The notes: generated by a model from the sequence alone, not told the origin. Positions 1-7,383 are shown, numbered from the stretch's first letter. The stretch: DNA of 7,947 bases from a bacterium (GCA_013203085.1 JABMQX010000275.1:1-7947); one strand, 5' to 3'. Translations and numbers: made by a program.

Positions 1-1367
1 AGTTCAGCCGTTTCCCAATCGACGCGCATCCCGTACACTTGCTTGAGTGCCCAGCGTGCAGCACGCGTGGCGAGGAAATGCTTCTTCTTTGTGTGCAGGC
101 CGGGGAGTCGCTGGTCGTAAGCGGGGATGAAGCCCGTGTGCTCCGGATCCTCCAGGTCGGCTAGTCCCAGCCTCTGCGATTCGCGTATGAAGGCGGCCGT
201 CGAGACAGTCCAGTGTTCGAAGTTCTGGCGAGTCTGGGTGATCCCACCGGCGCAGAAGCCGATGGCACCCGCCGGCAGGTTCTCGTCCTGGAAGTCTTCA
301 CGCCAGCCCTCGACCATAAGTTTCATGAGCACCCGGTAGCGCTTCGGCCAGCAGCTTGTCCCCATGGCATTATTGTAGCCCTGATGAAAGAGCACTCCCT
401 TGATATTCAAGCCCTTGAAGACACCGAACATGCCGTTGTAGCAGGAAGCCGCGTCGCTGGGGCTGCGTCCGGGCACGTTCCAGGATCGCAGGTCTTTAGG
501 GGTCGGTTTGGGCGGCAGCTCATCCTCAGGCACGCCCTTGCCGCGCTGTTCGGCGACGTCCTTCTCCCATTTCTCAATGAGTGGCTTCATGGCGGCGTCC
601 CAGTCGAATTCGGCCCGGCGATTCTCGACCCAGTCGAGGTATCTGGCGGCCAGGGGATGATCGTCGAACTTGTGACGGGGAACCAGGCTTTCAATAGACG
701 CACCGCCACGCGCGTTGTCGATGATGCCGATGGGAATCTGCAGCGCCCGCTGCAGGCGCGATGCAAAAGTGTAGCCGATCGCGGAAAAACCGCCCGCGGT
801 TTCCGGCGTGCAGACGGTCCAACCGTCAACTCGGTCCGCCGGTAGATCCTCCTGGAGCGTATAGGACTCATTGGGCGAGATGCGGACCTCGCGCAGCAGA
901 GGCAGGTGGGCGGTGGCTGTTTCCATATCGGCACGGTAGGTCGCGCCCAGCCCAAAGGCCATATTGCTCTGGCCGTTCATCACCCAGACGTCACCGTTGA
1001 GGATGTTATCCATCTCGATCGTTTCATCGCCCGAGGTAACCGTCAGCTTCTGGCCGGTGGCGTTGGCCTGCCGAGCGGGGAAGGTCACCTCCCAGCGGCC
1101 CGCCTTGTCGTCGGCGGTTGCCTCGGCTTTCATCGGGCCAAACTGGACGGACACCTTGCGGCTGGTCTCAGCCCACCCCCATATCACGATTGGCTTGTCA
1201 CGCTGGATGACCATGTTGGACCCGAAGATATTGTGGACTCGCAGCGCCCCACTCTCGGCAGACCTGGTGGTTGCCGGTGCAATCGTTGCCAACGCGATCA
1301 CTGCCGCCGCGATAAGTCGTAGCCTGCTACCTTGCCGTTGAATACCCAATATTTCCTTCCTACCCAT
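1..1367 (-). CDS. Sialate O-acetylesterase-like SGNH hydrolase, exported, 3' end cut by window
   Basis: The first 455 residues are present; the C-terminus lies beyond base 1. A basic N-terminus and a hydrophobic stretch (about residues 18-31) look like a signal peptide ending near residue 37. A small beta domain follows (about 42-125), then the esterase fold: NGQSNM with nucleophile Ser134, GFSAIGYTF (193-201), DNARGGASIES (218-228), LFHQGYNN (326-333), and Asp418 with His425 as likely acid and base. These match the conserved blocks of the SASA family (PF03629), which removes O-acetyl groups from sialic acids and other acetylated sugars. The usual QGE is QGY here. I recall planctomycete relatives with HQG(F/Y)NN and a YDxR...H ending, so this is probably a subfamily trait and not decay. 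AAGGA (1377-1381) sits 9 nt before the ATG. The gene starts 101 bp after the stop of the upstream esterase, so co-transcription is likely. The substrate is not determined. Confidence 0.9.
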   Translation of the reverse strand, partial: MGRKEILGIQRQGSRLRLIAAAVIALATIAPATTRSAESGALRVHNIFGSNMVIQRDKPIVIWGWAETSRKVSVQFGPMKAEATADDKAGRWEVTFPARQANATGQKLTVTSGDETIEMDNILNGDVWVMNGQSNMAFGLGATYRADMETATAHLPLLREVRISPNESYTLQEDLPADRVDGWTVCTPETAGGFSAIGYTFASRLQRALQIPIGIIDNARGGASIESLVPRHKFDDHPLAARYLDWVENRRAEFDWDAAMKPLIEKWEKDVAEQRGKGVPEDELPPKPTPKDLRSWNVPGRSPSDAASCYNGMFGVFKGLNIKGVLFHQGYNNAMGTSCWPKRYRVLMKLMVEGWREDFQDENLPAGAIGFCAGGITQTRQNFEHWTVSTAAFIRESQRLGLADLEDPEHTGFIPAYDQRLPGLHTKKKHFLATRAARWALKQVYGMRVDWETAE

Positions 1368-1376
1368 AGCTTTGTT

Positions 1377-1381
1377 TCCTT
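1377..1381 (-). promoter_or_regulatory. Ribosome binding site of the downstream esterase gene
   Basis: AAGGA on the minus strand, 9 nt before the ATG at 1367. It supports that ATG over internal starts, which would remove the signal peptide. Confidence 0.55.
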
Positions 1382-1468
1382 CGGTTAATGTGGCATTGAC
1401 TACAAATTGCGTTCGGAGGTTTCATTTCACAGCAAGTGGGACCTCGTGGCCGATCACTGGCTCTTGGC

Positions 1469-3883
1469 CTACTCCAGTGGCGGGATCTTCGCCTCCTCCA
1501 TCCACAGCGAAAAGTGCCCGCGCGGAGGAATGATTCCCTGTGGGTTGTTGTATCTCAGGAAGCTGGTAGCTGCGATGGTCACCTTGCCGCCCTGGAATTC
1601 ATCGCGGAAGTCGTTGTAGATGTGGCCGCCCCGTGGCTGTCCGCCCTGCCGCTTGCCTACACCGGTGTTCGACTGGGCCAAGAGTTTGCCGTTGATGTAG
1701 ATCGCATAGCCTTCGCCCGCATTGACATGGGCGCTGCCGCCAACCACCAGGCGACACCGGCACCCCTCTTTGAGTGGAGGAATCTCAAAGGTGACACGCA
1801 CCAGAAGAACCTCCTTTTCCCACGGGGTCCTCGGGCTTCGGCTGCAACTGCAAAAAGGCGCTGTGCAAGAATCCCTCAGCGGCGCCAGCTTGCCGTCAAG
1901 CTGTCCGAAGGGCGGAAGCCCCTTCTTCCAACCCGCCCGGGCGGCATCAAAGTCGGACGCGAACCAGTTCTCCATCCCTTCGGGATAGGTCACCTTGCGA
2001 TACCGGCTCCCCTTCTCCTTGGGCAGCGCCTCTTTCGGGTCAAAGCTGTAGTAATCCCACTTCTCGTTCCTGAGATCCGGCCCGAATATGTGCCAGTCAT
2101 AGTCGTGTACCCCGGCCGCGCGATAGAACGCCGTCAGACCGTACATCGCGCCACGCAGGAACTGTGAAGTCCGCTTCGGCTTCTCCCCGCTCGCCTCACT
2201 CAACAGGGCCGCATTGTACCTGGGGTCGGCGATATAACCTGGCGCCATGCCGTCCAGAATAATCGGGGCCAGCGCCGCTTTCCCGGCTGCCTCATCCTGC
2301 TGAGCCGGGTCGGGACTTGCCTGCTGCGCGACGGGTTGCGGCCTGGCAGCTTGCGGAAGAGTCTCCGCTTTTCCACCGAGAAGCCTGACCATCGCTCGCC
2401 CTAGGGCATCGCCCACCAACAAATACGTCTCAGCGTTGCGGTTGTAGTGATAGTCCTGGCTCATCGGTGACTCATCGACCTCACGCCAGAAATTGCGCGT
2501 ATCCACGGAAGCCACGGTGCCGGCAAATTCCGGATGCTTCTTCGGATCGCCGATCGCCATCTGCGCATCCAGGATCCTCAGGAACTTATCAGCCATGTTG
2601 TGTCCGCCGAAACCGACCGTCGCGATAACGACAGGCATCTTGGGTACGTTGAATTCCTTGCGTACATCCTTGATCAGGTTGACCAGGTTCTGCTCGTACT
2701 CGTCGATGAGCTCCGGCGTGAAACTGTCCTTGTGGCCCTGCCACCAGACAAACCCCGCGATTTCGTAGCCCTGGCCCTTGTAGCCCGGCACGATGTTCTC
2801 GATGTTATCCAGGACTTTGCGGACGCCTTCGACCATGAGGCGATATTCCAGGCCCTCCCACTTGTCAGCATCCGGCTTGTCGGTTCTGCCGCTGGAAGGC
2901 GGTCGGAAATCCCAGCCCAGCGCGCGGTTGCCCATCGCGGTTTTGATCAGCAGGACCTGCTCATCGTGGTAGGTGCCCATGACGTGGCCGAAGCCCAGTT
3001 CCGGACCGATCATTCTGCCGTTTGAGGTCGGGCTCAACAGGCTGCCCTTGAAATTGATGCGGGCATCCTGGTAATAGACGTCGTTGCGAACCGTCGAATT
3101 GCCGGCGTCGTCGATCAGCCACGGGAACTTGCCTTCCCGTTTGCTCACGCTTTCCAAATCGCCCTTGCCTTGCAGGTCTTCCCGGCTCATCCAGAAGGCG
3201 GTCGATCCGTCTTTGAGGTAGGTAATCTTCACCGGATATCGTATGCCCGCTTCGAGCGAGATCTTCTCTTTAACGACTTTGCCGCCGACGTCCTTGCGGT
3301 AGACCTCTTTCCCGTCGAGCTCGATCACGTTGTACGAGCTGTCGCCGTAGCCGGCGCCCACGGTGTAGGGGCCCGACTCGGGCCCGTCGATGAAGCCTCG
3401 GACGAGCACGGTATGCGGGCCTGAAATGGTCGGCAGCGATCCTTTCGTCACGCCCAGGGCGACTGTCTCGATTTTCGCCGGCTTGGCTTTGTCGTAGTCC
3501 ACCTTCGGATCGTACGCGCCCGAGTAGATGGAAGCCGTCGCCCCTTTTTCAGCTCTCGGATCGGCCGACACGTAGACGCCGTGCTGACTGATCTTGTAGT
3601 TGCCCACCGGGTGGATATACATGGGGCCCTTTGGGGCGGCAGGATCGGCGGCCAGGTAGATCCCGGTGTGGCGGCACCGGGCGCCGCTGATAGTGCCCAT
3701 CCCCACCATGTTGGATTGACCGGCCAGGATGTACACCTGGACCGGCTTGCTGGTATCGACCGGCGCAGCATCCGGATCAGGAAGCTGAGCGGGAATCTCC
3801 TTAGCAGCGGCAGGCAAGACAAGGATTGCCATCGCTGTGGCGATGAGGGTCAACACTGTCTTGATAGGGTCTCCTCTAGTCAT
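1469..3883 (-). CDS. SASA-domain (CE6-like) carbohydrate esterase, split by an insertion, with C-terminal beta domain
   Basis: An 804-residue exported protein. The signal peptide has a hydrophobic core at 9-23 and a likely cut after AAA (25-27). The SASA catalytic domain opens with YILAGQSNMVG (nucleophile Ser57) and is then interrupted by about residues 66-255. It resumes with GPELGFGHVMG (293-303), KTAMGNRALGWDF (314-326), FVWWQGHKD (378-386) and DYHYN (477-481, Asp477 and His479). The family's QGE is QGH384 here. The insertion contains GPYTVGAGYGDSSYNV, a 'DGKEVYRKD' strand and AFWMSRED, which look like a PA14/carbohydrate-binding beta sandwich. An Ala/Gln/Pro-rich linker (about 505-538) leads to a C-terminal domain (540-804) with GSAHVNAGEGYAIYINGK, probably a jelly roll. 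The likely role is deacetylation of an extracellular polysaccharide; the exact substrate is unknown. It is the first gene of the probable esterase pair. I recall the same layout in planctomycete proteins annotated as sialate O-acetylesterase. Confidence 0.93.
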   Translation of the reverse strand: MTRGDPIKTVLTLIATAMAILVLPAAAKEIPAQLPDPDAAPVDTSKPVQVYILAGQSNMVGMGTISGARCRHTGIYLAADPAAPKGPMYIHPVGNYKISQHGVYVSADPRAEKGATASIYSGAYDPKVDYDKAKPAKIETVALGVTKGSLPTISGPHTVLVRGFIDGPESGPYTVGAGYGDSSYNVIELDGKEVYRKDVGGKVVKEKISLEAGIRYPVKITYLKDGSTAFWMSREDLQGKGDLESVSKREGKFPWLIDDAGNSTVRNDVYYQDARINFKGSLLSPTSNGRMIGPELGFGHVMGTYHDEQVLLIKTAMGNRALGWDFRPPSSGRTDKPDADKWEGLEYRLMVEGVRKVLDNIENIVPGYKGQGYEIAGFVWWQGHKDSFTPELIDEYEQNLVNLIKDVRKEFNVPKMPVVIATVGFGGHNMADKFLRILDAQMAIGDPKKHPEFAGTVASVDTRNFWREVDESPMSQDYHYNRNAETYLLVGDALGRAMVRLLGGKAETLPQAARPQPVAQQASPDPAQQDEAAGKAALAPIILDGMAPGYIADPRYNAALLSEASGEKPKRTSQFLRGAMYGLTAFYRAAGVHDYDWHIFGPDLRNEKWDYYSFDPKEALPKEKGSRYRKVTYPEGMENWFASDFDAARAGWKKGLPPFGQLDGKLAPLRDSCTAPFCSCSRSPRTPWEKEVLLVRVTFEIPPLKEGCRCRLVVGGSAHVNAGEGYAIYINGKLLAQSNTGVGKRQGGQPRGGHIYNDFRDEFQGGKVTIAATSFLRYNNPQGIIPPRGHFSLWMEEAKIPPLE

Positions 3884-3889
3884 GATCTT

Positions 3890-3905
3890 CTCCTGTTCTC
3901 GCGAG
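3890..3905 (-). promoter_or_regulatory. Ribosome binding site and small leader palindrome before the split esterase
   Basis: AGGAG (3890-3894) lies 6 nt before the ATG at 3883 and fixes the start. Directly upstream is the 8-bp perfect palindrome CTCGCGAG (3898-3905). A site this short could arise by chance in GC-rich DNA. Confidence 0.55.
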
Positions 3906-4117
3906 TTTCGCAGGCCCGTACTCCCAAAGTCCCAGGGTGTCGCATGAGCACTTCATTCACATTGCTCGACCAAAGTCCTGAAATGAGCTTTAGCCAAACG
4001 GCTCAATTTCCCTGTCTGCTCAATATGGCCTTCGGCCTGTACCGACGATTCAGGGACCGCCATCAGGCGAGCCCCGCACCAAATATATGTTAACACGTCT
4101 GTAAGCAGACTGAAAAC
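3906..4117. other. Non-coding leader/promoter region of the esterase pair
   Basis: No supported gene. On the minus strand it is the upstream region of the esterase pair, so the promoter is expected here. I see no convincing -35/-10 pair. The best AT-rich spot is 4081-4094, which reads as TATATT on the minus strand. Beside it is a small inverted repeat, GTCTG-TAAG-CAGAC (4097-4110). A plus-strand reading frame from about 3944 to 4093 lacks family motifs and is not called. Confidence 0.4.
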
Positions 4118-4128
4118 CCCGCTGCTAT

Positions 4129-4370
4129 GGGAGCACCCAGAGGTATAAGTCCAAACTGCCCGAGAAGGACACGCTTGTAATCAGCGAATTTACTCGACTT
4201 GAACGTGAAACATCCGCGGCACACCTATCGCAGAATCACGATAAAGCTCAAAGAGAAGGGCTGGCTGATAAACTCCAACCGAGTTTGCAGGCTTGCTCGA
4301 TGAAGGCGCCAAGGGCGATGCCGATGGAGCCGTGCGGCTTCGCCCCGAAACGAAACAAAATCGCCCTACT
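4129..4370 (+). pseudogene. Decayed fragment of IS3-family transposase OrfB (N-terminal part, two frameshifts)
   Basis: Three consecutive plus-strand frames together rebuild the N-terminal part of an IS3-type OrfB. Frame A (4129-4200) reads GSTQRYKSKLPEKD, then LVISEFTRL; compare the family's GQPRSTQRY. Frame B (about 4196-4300) reads HPRHTYRRITIKLKEKGW, then NSNRVCRLAR; compare 'ryGYRRItalLrreGWrvN.kRVyRLwR' of the HTH_21 region. Frame C (4299-4370) reads DEGAKGDADGAVRLRPE, which fits 'REGL...dgscVRLRPE' just before the family's conserved 'NHVWSYDF'. Frame A to B and frame B to C each shift by one base. The linker after EGLK is shortened, and the catalytic DDE core (rve) is absent. There is no upstream OrfA and no recognisable terminal repeat. 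It cannot encode an active transposase. The comparison is to family consensus from memory, but the order and spacing of several motifs make chance unlikely. Confidence 0.8.
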
Positions 4371-4425
4371 ATGAACGAAAGGAAAGAAACGCTCGTAAAG
4401 GTAGCCTGAATTGACTATCGCGCGC

Positions 4426-4448
4426 TTTGGAAAGAGTACGGCGCCTGA
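4426..4448 (+). repeat. Direct repeat, copy 1 (ends GGCGCCTGA)
   Basis: 23 bp beginning TTTGGAAAGAGTA. It matches copy 2 (4636-4658) at 20 of 23 positions, and weaker similarity extends about 10 bp to the left (ATCG...CTTT). It starts 55 bp after the last recognisable transposase codon. A related 20-bp stretch is at 7873-7892 (16 of 20 identical). Confidence 0.6.
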
Positions 4449-4635
4449 CTTGACAAGAGGGGAGTGGCCGCAGGCCGCGGGACCTCTGCCAAAGGACAGG
4501 CGCGGTTTTTGAAGGGCGATTCCCGCCGCGCGGAAGGAAACCGTGTTTGTGTCGCTGCCGCCGCTTTCAAGCTTCTTCTCGGTTTCGAACACGCAAGGAC
4601 GAAAGATGAGCTTGCTTTGGTTTCTGATCGTCCCT

Positions 4636-4658
4636 TTTGGAACCAGTAGGGCGCCTGA
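4636..4658 (+). repeat. Direct repeat, copy 2 (ends GGCGCCTGA)
   Basis: 23 bp beginning TTTGGAACCAGTA, in the same orientation as copy 1 and 210 bp from it; they differ at three positions. On the minus strand the copies read in frame as QAPYSFQ (copy 1) and QAPYWFQ (copy 2). That may only reflect the shared DNA. Confidence 0.6.
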
Positions 4659-4735
4659 GGGGCAGATATGCCAGGGTTCCAGCCACGGATTCTGCGCAAG
4701 ACCCCAATTAACAGCACGCTGAGCTCATTCAGTCG

Positions 4736-4780
4736 GTAACCGCTTTCGCTGCGGGTTTGGCCTGTCCCGACAGCGGTTAC
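4736..4780 (-). terminator. Hairpin after the transglutaminase-like gene, possible transcript end
   Basis: Perfect 9-bp inverted repeat GTAACCGCT (4736-4744) / AGCGGTTAC (4772-4780), with an inner CGGG/CCCG stem in the 27-nt spacer. On the minus strand it lies 43 nt past the TGA of the 850-residue gene. No U-run follows, so it is not a classical intrinsic terminator. It could instead stabilise the mRNA end or belong to a repeat element. Confidence 0.4.
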
Positions 4781-4823
4781 TTTGGCCCTGAAGCGCAAGA
4801 AGCGTGTGGATCAGCTTGTCGGC

Positions 4824-7376
4824 TCATTCATCCTTCGCACTGCTCACGACAAACTGCTGCGTCACGGGCCCCACGGTCTCATACGTTTTGCGTTGTTCAT
4901 ATTCGTTCCCCCACACGATATTATTTTTGTCATGCACGAGCCGGTGCTCTTTCGTGAGAGTCACGCTAACGATCACCGTCCCGCCCGTCCCGTCTGACGT
5001 GCCTGTTATCAGCCCGGTGTCGGCGTTGATGCTCATCCAGCTCGGTTTTTGCGTGAGCGAAAACTTCAGAGGCTCGATCTTCCAGAACTTGGTTCCGGGC
5101 TTGGGTTTGGCGGCATCCCTTCTCGTGAGGTCACCTATTGAACGAATGGCCTTCACTTGATAACGATAGGGCCGGCCCGCGGGCGCGCTCGTGAGCGGTG
5201 CGCTGTAGATGAAAGGCCTGGGGGCTTCGACATAATCCGAATCCCCGCTTCTTTTGTCCTTGCCGTCCACCGTCACAACGCGGTAATAGGCCTTGTTGGC
5301 GTTCGGAAGAGCGTTGCCCACGCCCACAACATCCCGGGAAGTGCCTGCGACCTCGGCCACGAAGTTTGCGGGAAACGGGTTGGCGAGCTCTTTCGTATCG
5401 CCAAGTTTGACTTCATAGGGGGCGTCATGGACCGTGAAGCCCTTCTCATCGCTGCCGTATACCCTGTACTTGGCGGGTGCCCTTCCCGCCGGGTTGGGGC
5501 TCCATGTCAATGTGCCTATTCCGGTGCCCGCGTTGTATTTGATCGCCACGTTTATGGGATACGCCGGCCCCTGCGCCGTGAAACTCCAAGTGCCGCTCCA
5601 CGGCCCCCAGACGCCGTTCGAATCCTTCGCTTTCACGTGCCAGTAATAGGTCTTGCCGTGCGTCAAGAGCCCGGGACGCGGAAGCGTGTAGCGGGTTTTG
5701 CCTTTGTCGGGCGTCTTTGAAATGTATTTGTCGAAATTGGGAGACATGGGCCATCTCATGTCGGGACGGTCCGAAAGCTGGAAATGATAATCCGTTATGG
5801 CGTCGCCGTCGGGGTCCGTGGCGGCGTTCCACTGGAACATCACATCCGTGCCGTCGCTCTTGCCGCCGTTCGTTGGATATATGGGTGATTCGGACGCTTT
5901 CGGAGGGCGTGTCTTCGACCTTTCGACCCACTTGTGCGTGATCCTCACATTCCTGGCGGCGTTTGCGCCGGTTTTGTTGTCCGTGTGCTCCAGGTACGTG
6001 AAACTGTTGTTTCCCACAGTCATGGACGGCATGGCCAGCGGCGCCATCTGGATGTCGTTCTTGATCTTGAGGCCGCTCAACGAAGCTTTGCCTGTCAAGG
6101 TGCATTTAATCCAGTACTCGTTCCCCGTGACTGTGCGGCCTTTGAACTTGCCGTCAAACTCCGCCAACGTCGTCAGCGCCGCGTAAACGGTCTTCCAGTC
6201 TTTCGGGTTTAGGAAACCAATCTCGAAAGCATATCCGCTGCCGGCGGCGGCAAGGGTGCCTCCGATGAATTGACAAGGCACCTTCATATGCCAAACGATG
6301 GTGCCCGTACCTCCTTCCGTGGCCATAAGGACACCGTCTTTGTTGGTGATGTTCGTCACGGTCGCTCCCGCCCGCCACTGTGAATCGTTCTTGAAATTCG
6401 GAGCATATTCCCAGACGCCGTTATAGATCGTGTCTGGAACCATCGGGGGATGTCCCGCCATATCGCCGTGATATTTCACGGGAGTCTCATGCCCCCATCG
6501 CCATTCAATGGCTTCGTGCGGACGCAGGACCATGCCCATGGTCCACCAGGCCCAACCGTCGAGCTGCACTGTCGTGTCCCCCTCCCATGTGTAATACTGC
6601 GCGTAGTCTTCATTATTCTTGAGAGGATTCATGGGACTCATGATTCCATACTGATGCACGCGTTTTATCAGGTCGTGGTCCCGCACCAAGTCCAACTCGT
6701 TTGCGAGGGTGCGGTTGTCCCGCATGAGCATGAAGGTGGCCATGTCCCCGTCAAGCGTGTTGTACTTGCCGTCGAAAAAAGCCTGCGGGACGACATGGCC
6801 AGGGCAATGGCTGAATATGCAATTACGCATTCCGACTTTGTCAAGCAGGTCCGATATGCACAGCGTGCTGTTTCCGCAGGTATTGAAACCGAATACGTTG
6901 ATCGTCTGCGAAACGTCGCCCTGCGCTCCGTTGTCGCCATTGCCTTTGTGGTAGCGATGGGTGATGTAGAAGTAGAATATCGCGAGGGCCTTTTCCCTTT
7001 CGGTCGAAAGCCCCTTCACAACCGAGTCCGCTATGGTCTGCTGGGAGAAGAAGTCGATGGGTCCGATTTTCAGCCACGGGTTTATCACGTTCGCTGAGCC
7101 GACGTTCTCCATGCGTATCGAACGGTTTGACTCCCAAGTCTGCTCGTACGGCTCCCATACGCCGGGAAGCGTGGTGCACATCTTTCCGTCCATCGTGCCG
7201 CCCTGCGCGATGTTGTAGGTGAAAGGCGAGGTGGTGACGTCCTGGACGTGGCTTTTAGGAACATCCGTGGGGTCGGTGTTGGACGCCCATGGCTCGAACT
7301 CCCCCTTCGCCAGGGGGGTGAAGCCAGCAACCGAAAAAAGCATTGTGCACGCAACCAGTCTGGACGCTTTCAGCAT
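4824..7376 (-). CDS. Secreted transglutaminase/papain-like protein with fibronectin-III and Ig-like modules
   Basis: An 850-residue protein with a signal peptide at 1-25 (core CTMLFSVAGF, likely cut after AKG). Residues about 124-211 look like a transglutaminase-like core: an STEREKALAIFYFYITHRYH helix region, FGFNTCGNSTLC (catalytic Cys167 candidate), and GHVVPQAFFDGKYNTLDGD (His194 and Asp209 candidates, spaced 15 as in 'HaW...W..lD'). Residues 330-485 are beta-rich without a family I recognise. About 497-602 is fibronectin-III-like, with ATDPDGDAITDYHFQLSD and YYWHVKAKDSNGVWGPWSG. About 605-718 is a second such module (GTLTWSPNP, YYRVVTVDG). About 724-810 resembles a putative Ig domain (He_PIG type), with KPSWMSINADTGLITGTSDG. 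It is probably cell-surface or extracellular and may cleave or cross-link peptides, or act as a glycan-associated scaffold. The substrate is unknown. AAGGGAG (7384-7390) lies 7 nt before the ATG. It is probably transcribed separately from the esterase pair. Confidence 0.92.
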   Translation of the reverse strand: MLKASRLVACTMLFSVAGFTPLAKGEFEPWASNTDPTDVPKSHVQDVTTSPFTYNIAQGGTMDGKMCTTLPGVWEPYEQTWESNRSIRMENVGSANVINPWLKIGPIDFFSQQTIADSVVKGLSTEREKALAIFYFYITHRYHKGNGDNGAQGDVSQTINVFGFNTCGNSTLCISDLLDKVGMRNCIFSHCPGHVVPQAFFDGKYNTLDGDMATFMLMRDNRTLANELDLVRDHDLIKRVHQYGIMSPMNPLKNNEDYAQYYTWEGDTTVQLDGWAWWTMGMVLRPHEAIEWRWGHETPVKYHGDMAGHPPMVPDTIYNGVWEYAPNFKNDSQWRAGATVTNITNKDGVLMATEGGTGTIVWHMKVPCQFIGGTLAAAGSGYAFEIGFLNPKDWKTVYAALTTLAEFDGKFKGRTVTGNEYWIKCTLTGKASLSGLKIKNDIQMAPLAMPSMTVGNNSFTYLEHTDNKTGANAARNVRITHKWVERSKTRPPKASESPIYPTNGGKSDGTDVMFQWNAATDPDGDAITDYHFQLSDRPDMRWPMSPNFDKYISKTPDKGKTRYTLPRPGLLTHGKTYYWHVKAKDSNGVWGPWSGTWSFTAQGPAYPINVAIKYNAGTGIGTLTWSPNPAGRAPAKYRVYGSDEKGFTVHDAPYEVKLGDTKELANPFPANFVAEVAGTSRDVVGVGNALPNANKAYYRVVTVDGKDKRSGDSDYVEAPRPFIYSAPLTSAPAGRPYRYQVKAIRSIGDLTRRDAAKPKPGTKFWKIEPLKFSLTQKPSWMSINADTGLITGTSDGTGGTVIVSVTLTKEHRLVHDKNNIVWGNEYEQRKTYETVGPVTQQFVVSSAKDE

Positions 7377-7383
7377 AATTGGA

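Larger units (their letters stand above)
4371..4735. other. Repeat-bearing intergenic DNA, no supported gene
   Basis: This stretch lies between the transposase fragment and the hairpin after the transglutaminase-like gene. It contains the two direct-repeat copies with 187 bp between them. Short frames occur on both strands (for example plus 4464-4649, minus 4415-4798), but their composition is Ala/Arg/Ser-rich and low in complexity. They show no domain motif, no ribosome site and no neighbour logic, so I leave them uncalled. The unit may be a dispersed intergenic element, which cannot be decided from one window. Confidence 0.5.

Noticed and set aside
213..845. Plus-strand open frame of 210 codons
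   Set aside because: It is antisense to the downstream esterase, whose minus-strand translation carries GQSNM and the other SASA blocks. The plus frame has no family motif.
1368..1468. Terminator between the two esterase genes
   Set aside because: No stable stem with a U-run on the minus strand; the gap looks like an ordinary operon spacer with a ribosome site.
1815..1900. Cys/Ser/Arg-rich stretch RDSCTAPFCSCSRSPRTPW in the split esterase, considered as a frameshift scar
   Set aside because: The frame resumes normal domain sequence on both sides, and I recall similar Cys-containing segments at this place in related proteins.
1436..2167. Plus-strand open frame of 243 codons
   Set aside because: It overlaps the C-terminal part of the split esterase in antisense. 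It arises from GC-rich codon use and shows no domain or ribosome site.
4464..4649. Plus-strand open frame of 61 codons between the direct repeats
   Set aside because: Ala/Arg-rich, with no motif and no ribosome site, and it ends inside repeat copy 2. It is more likely part of a non-coding element.
5157..5720. Plus-strand open frame of 187 codons
   Set aside because: Antisense shadow of the fibronectin-like region of the 850-residue gene.
7347..7358. LVAC at residues 7-10 of the 850-residue protein as a lipobox
   Set aside because: It is too close to the N-terminus, and the hydrophobic core continues after the Cys. A signal peptidase I cut near residue 25 fits better.
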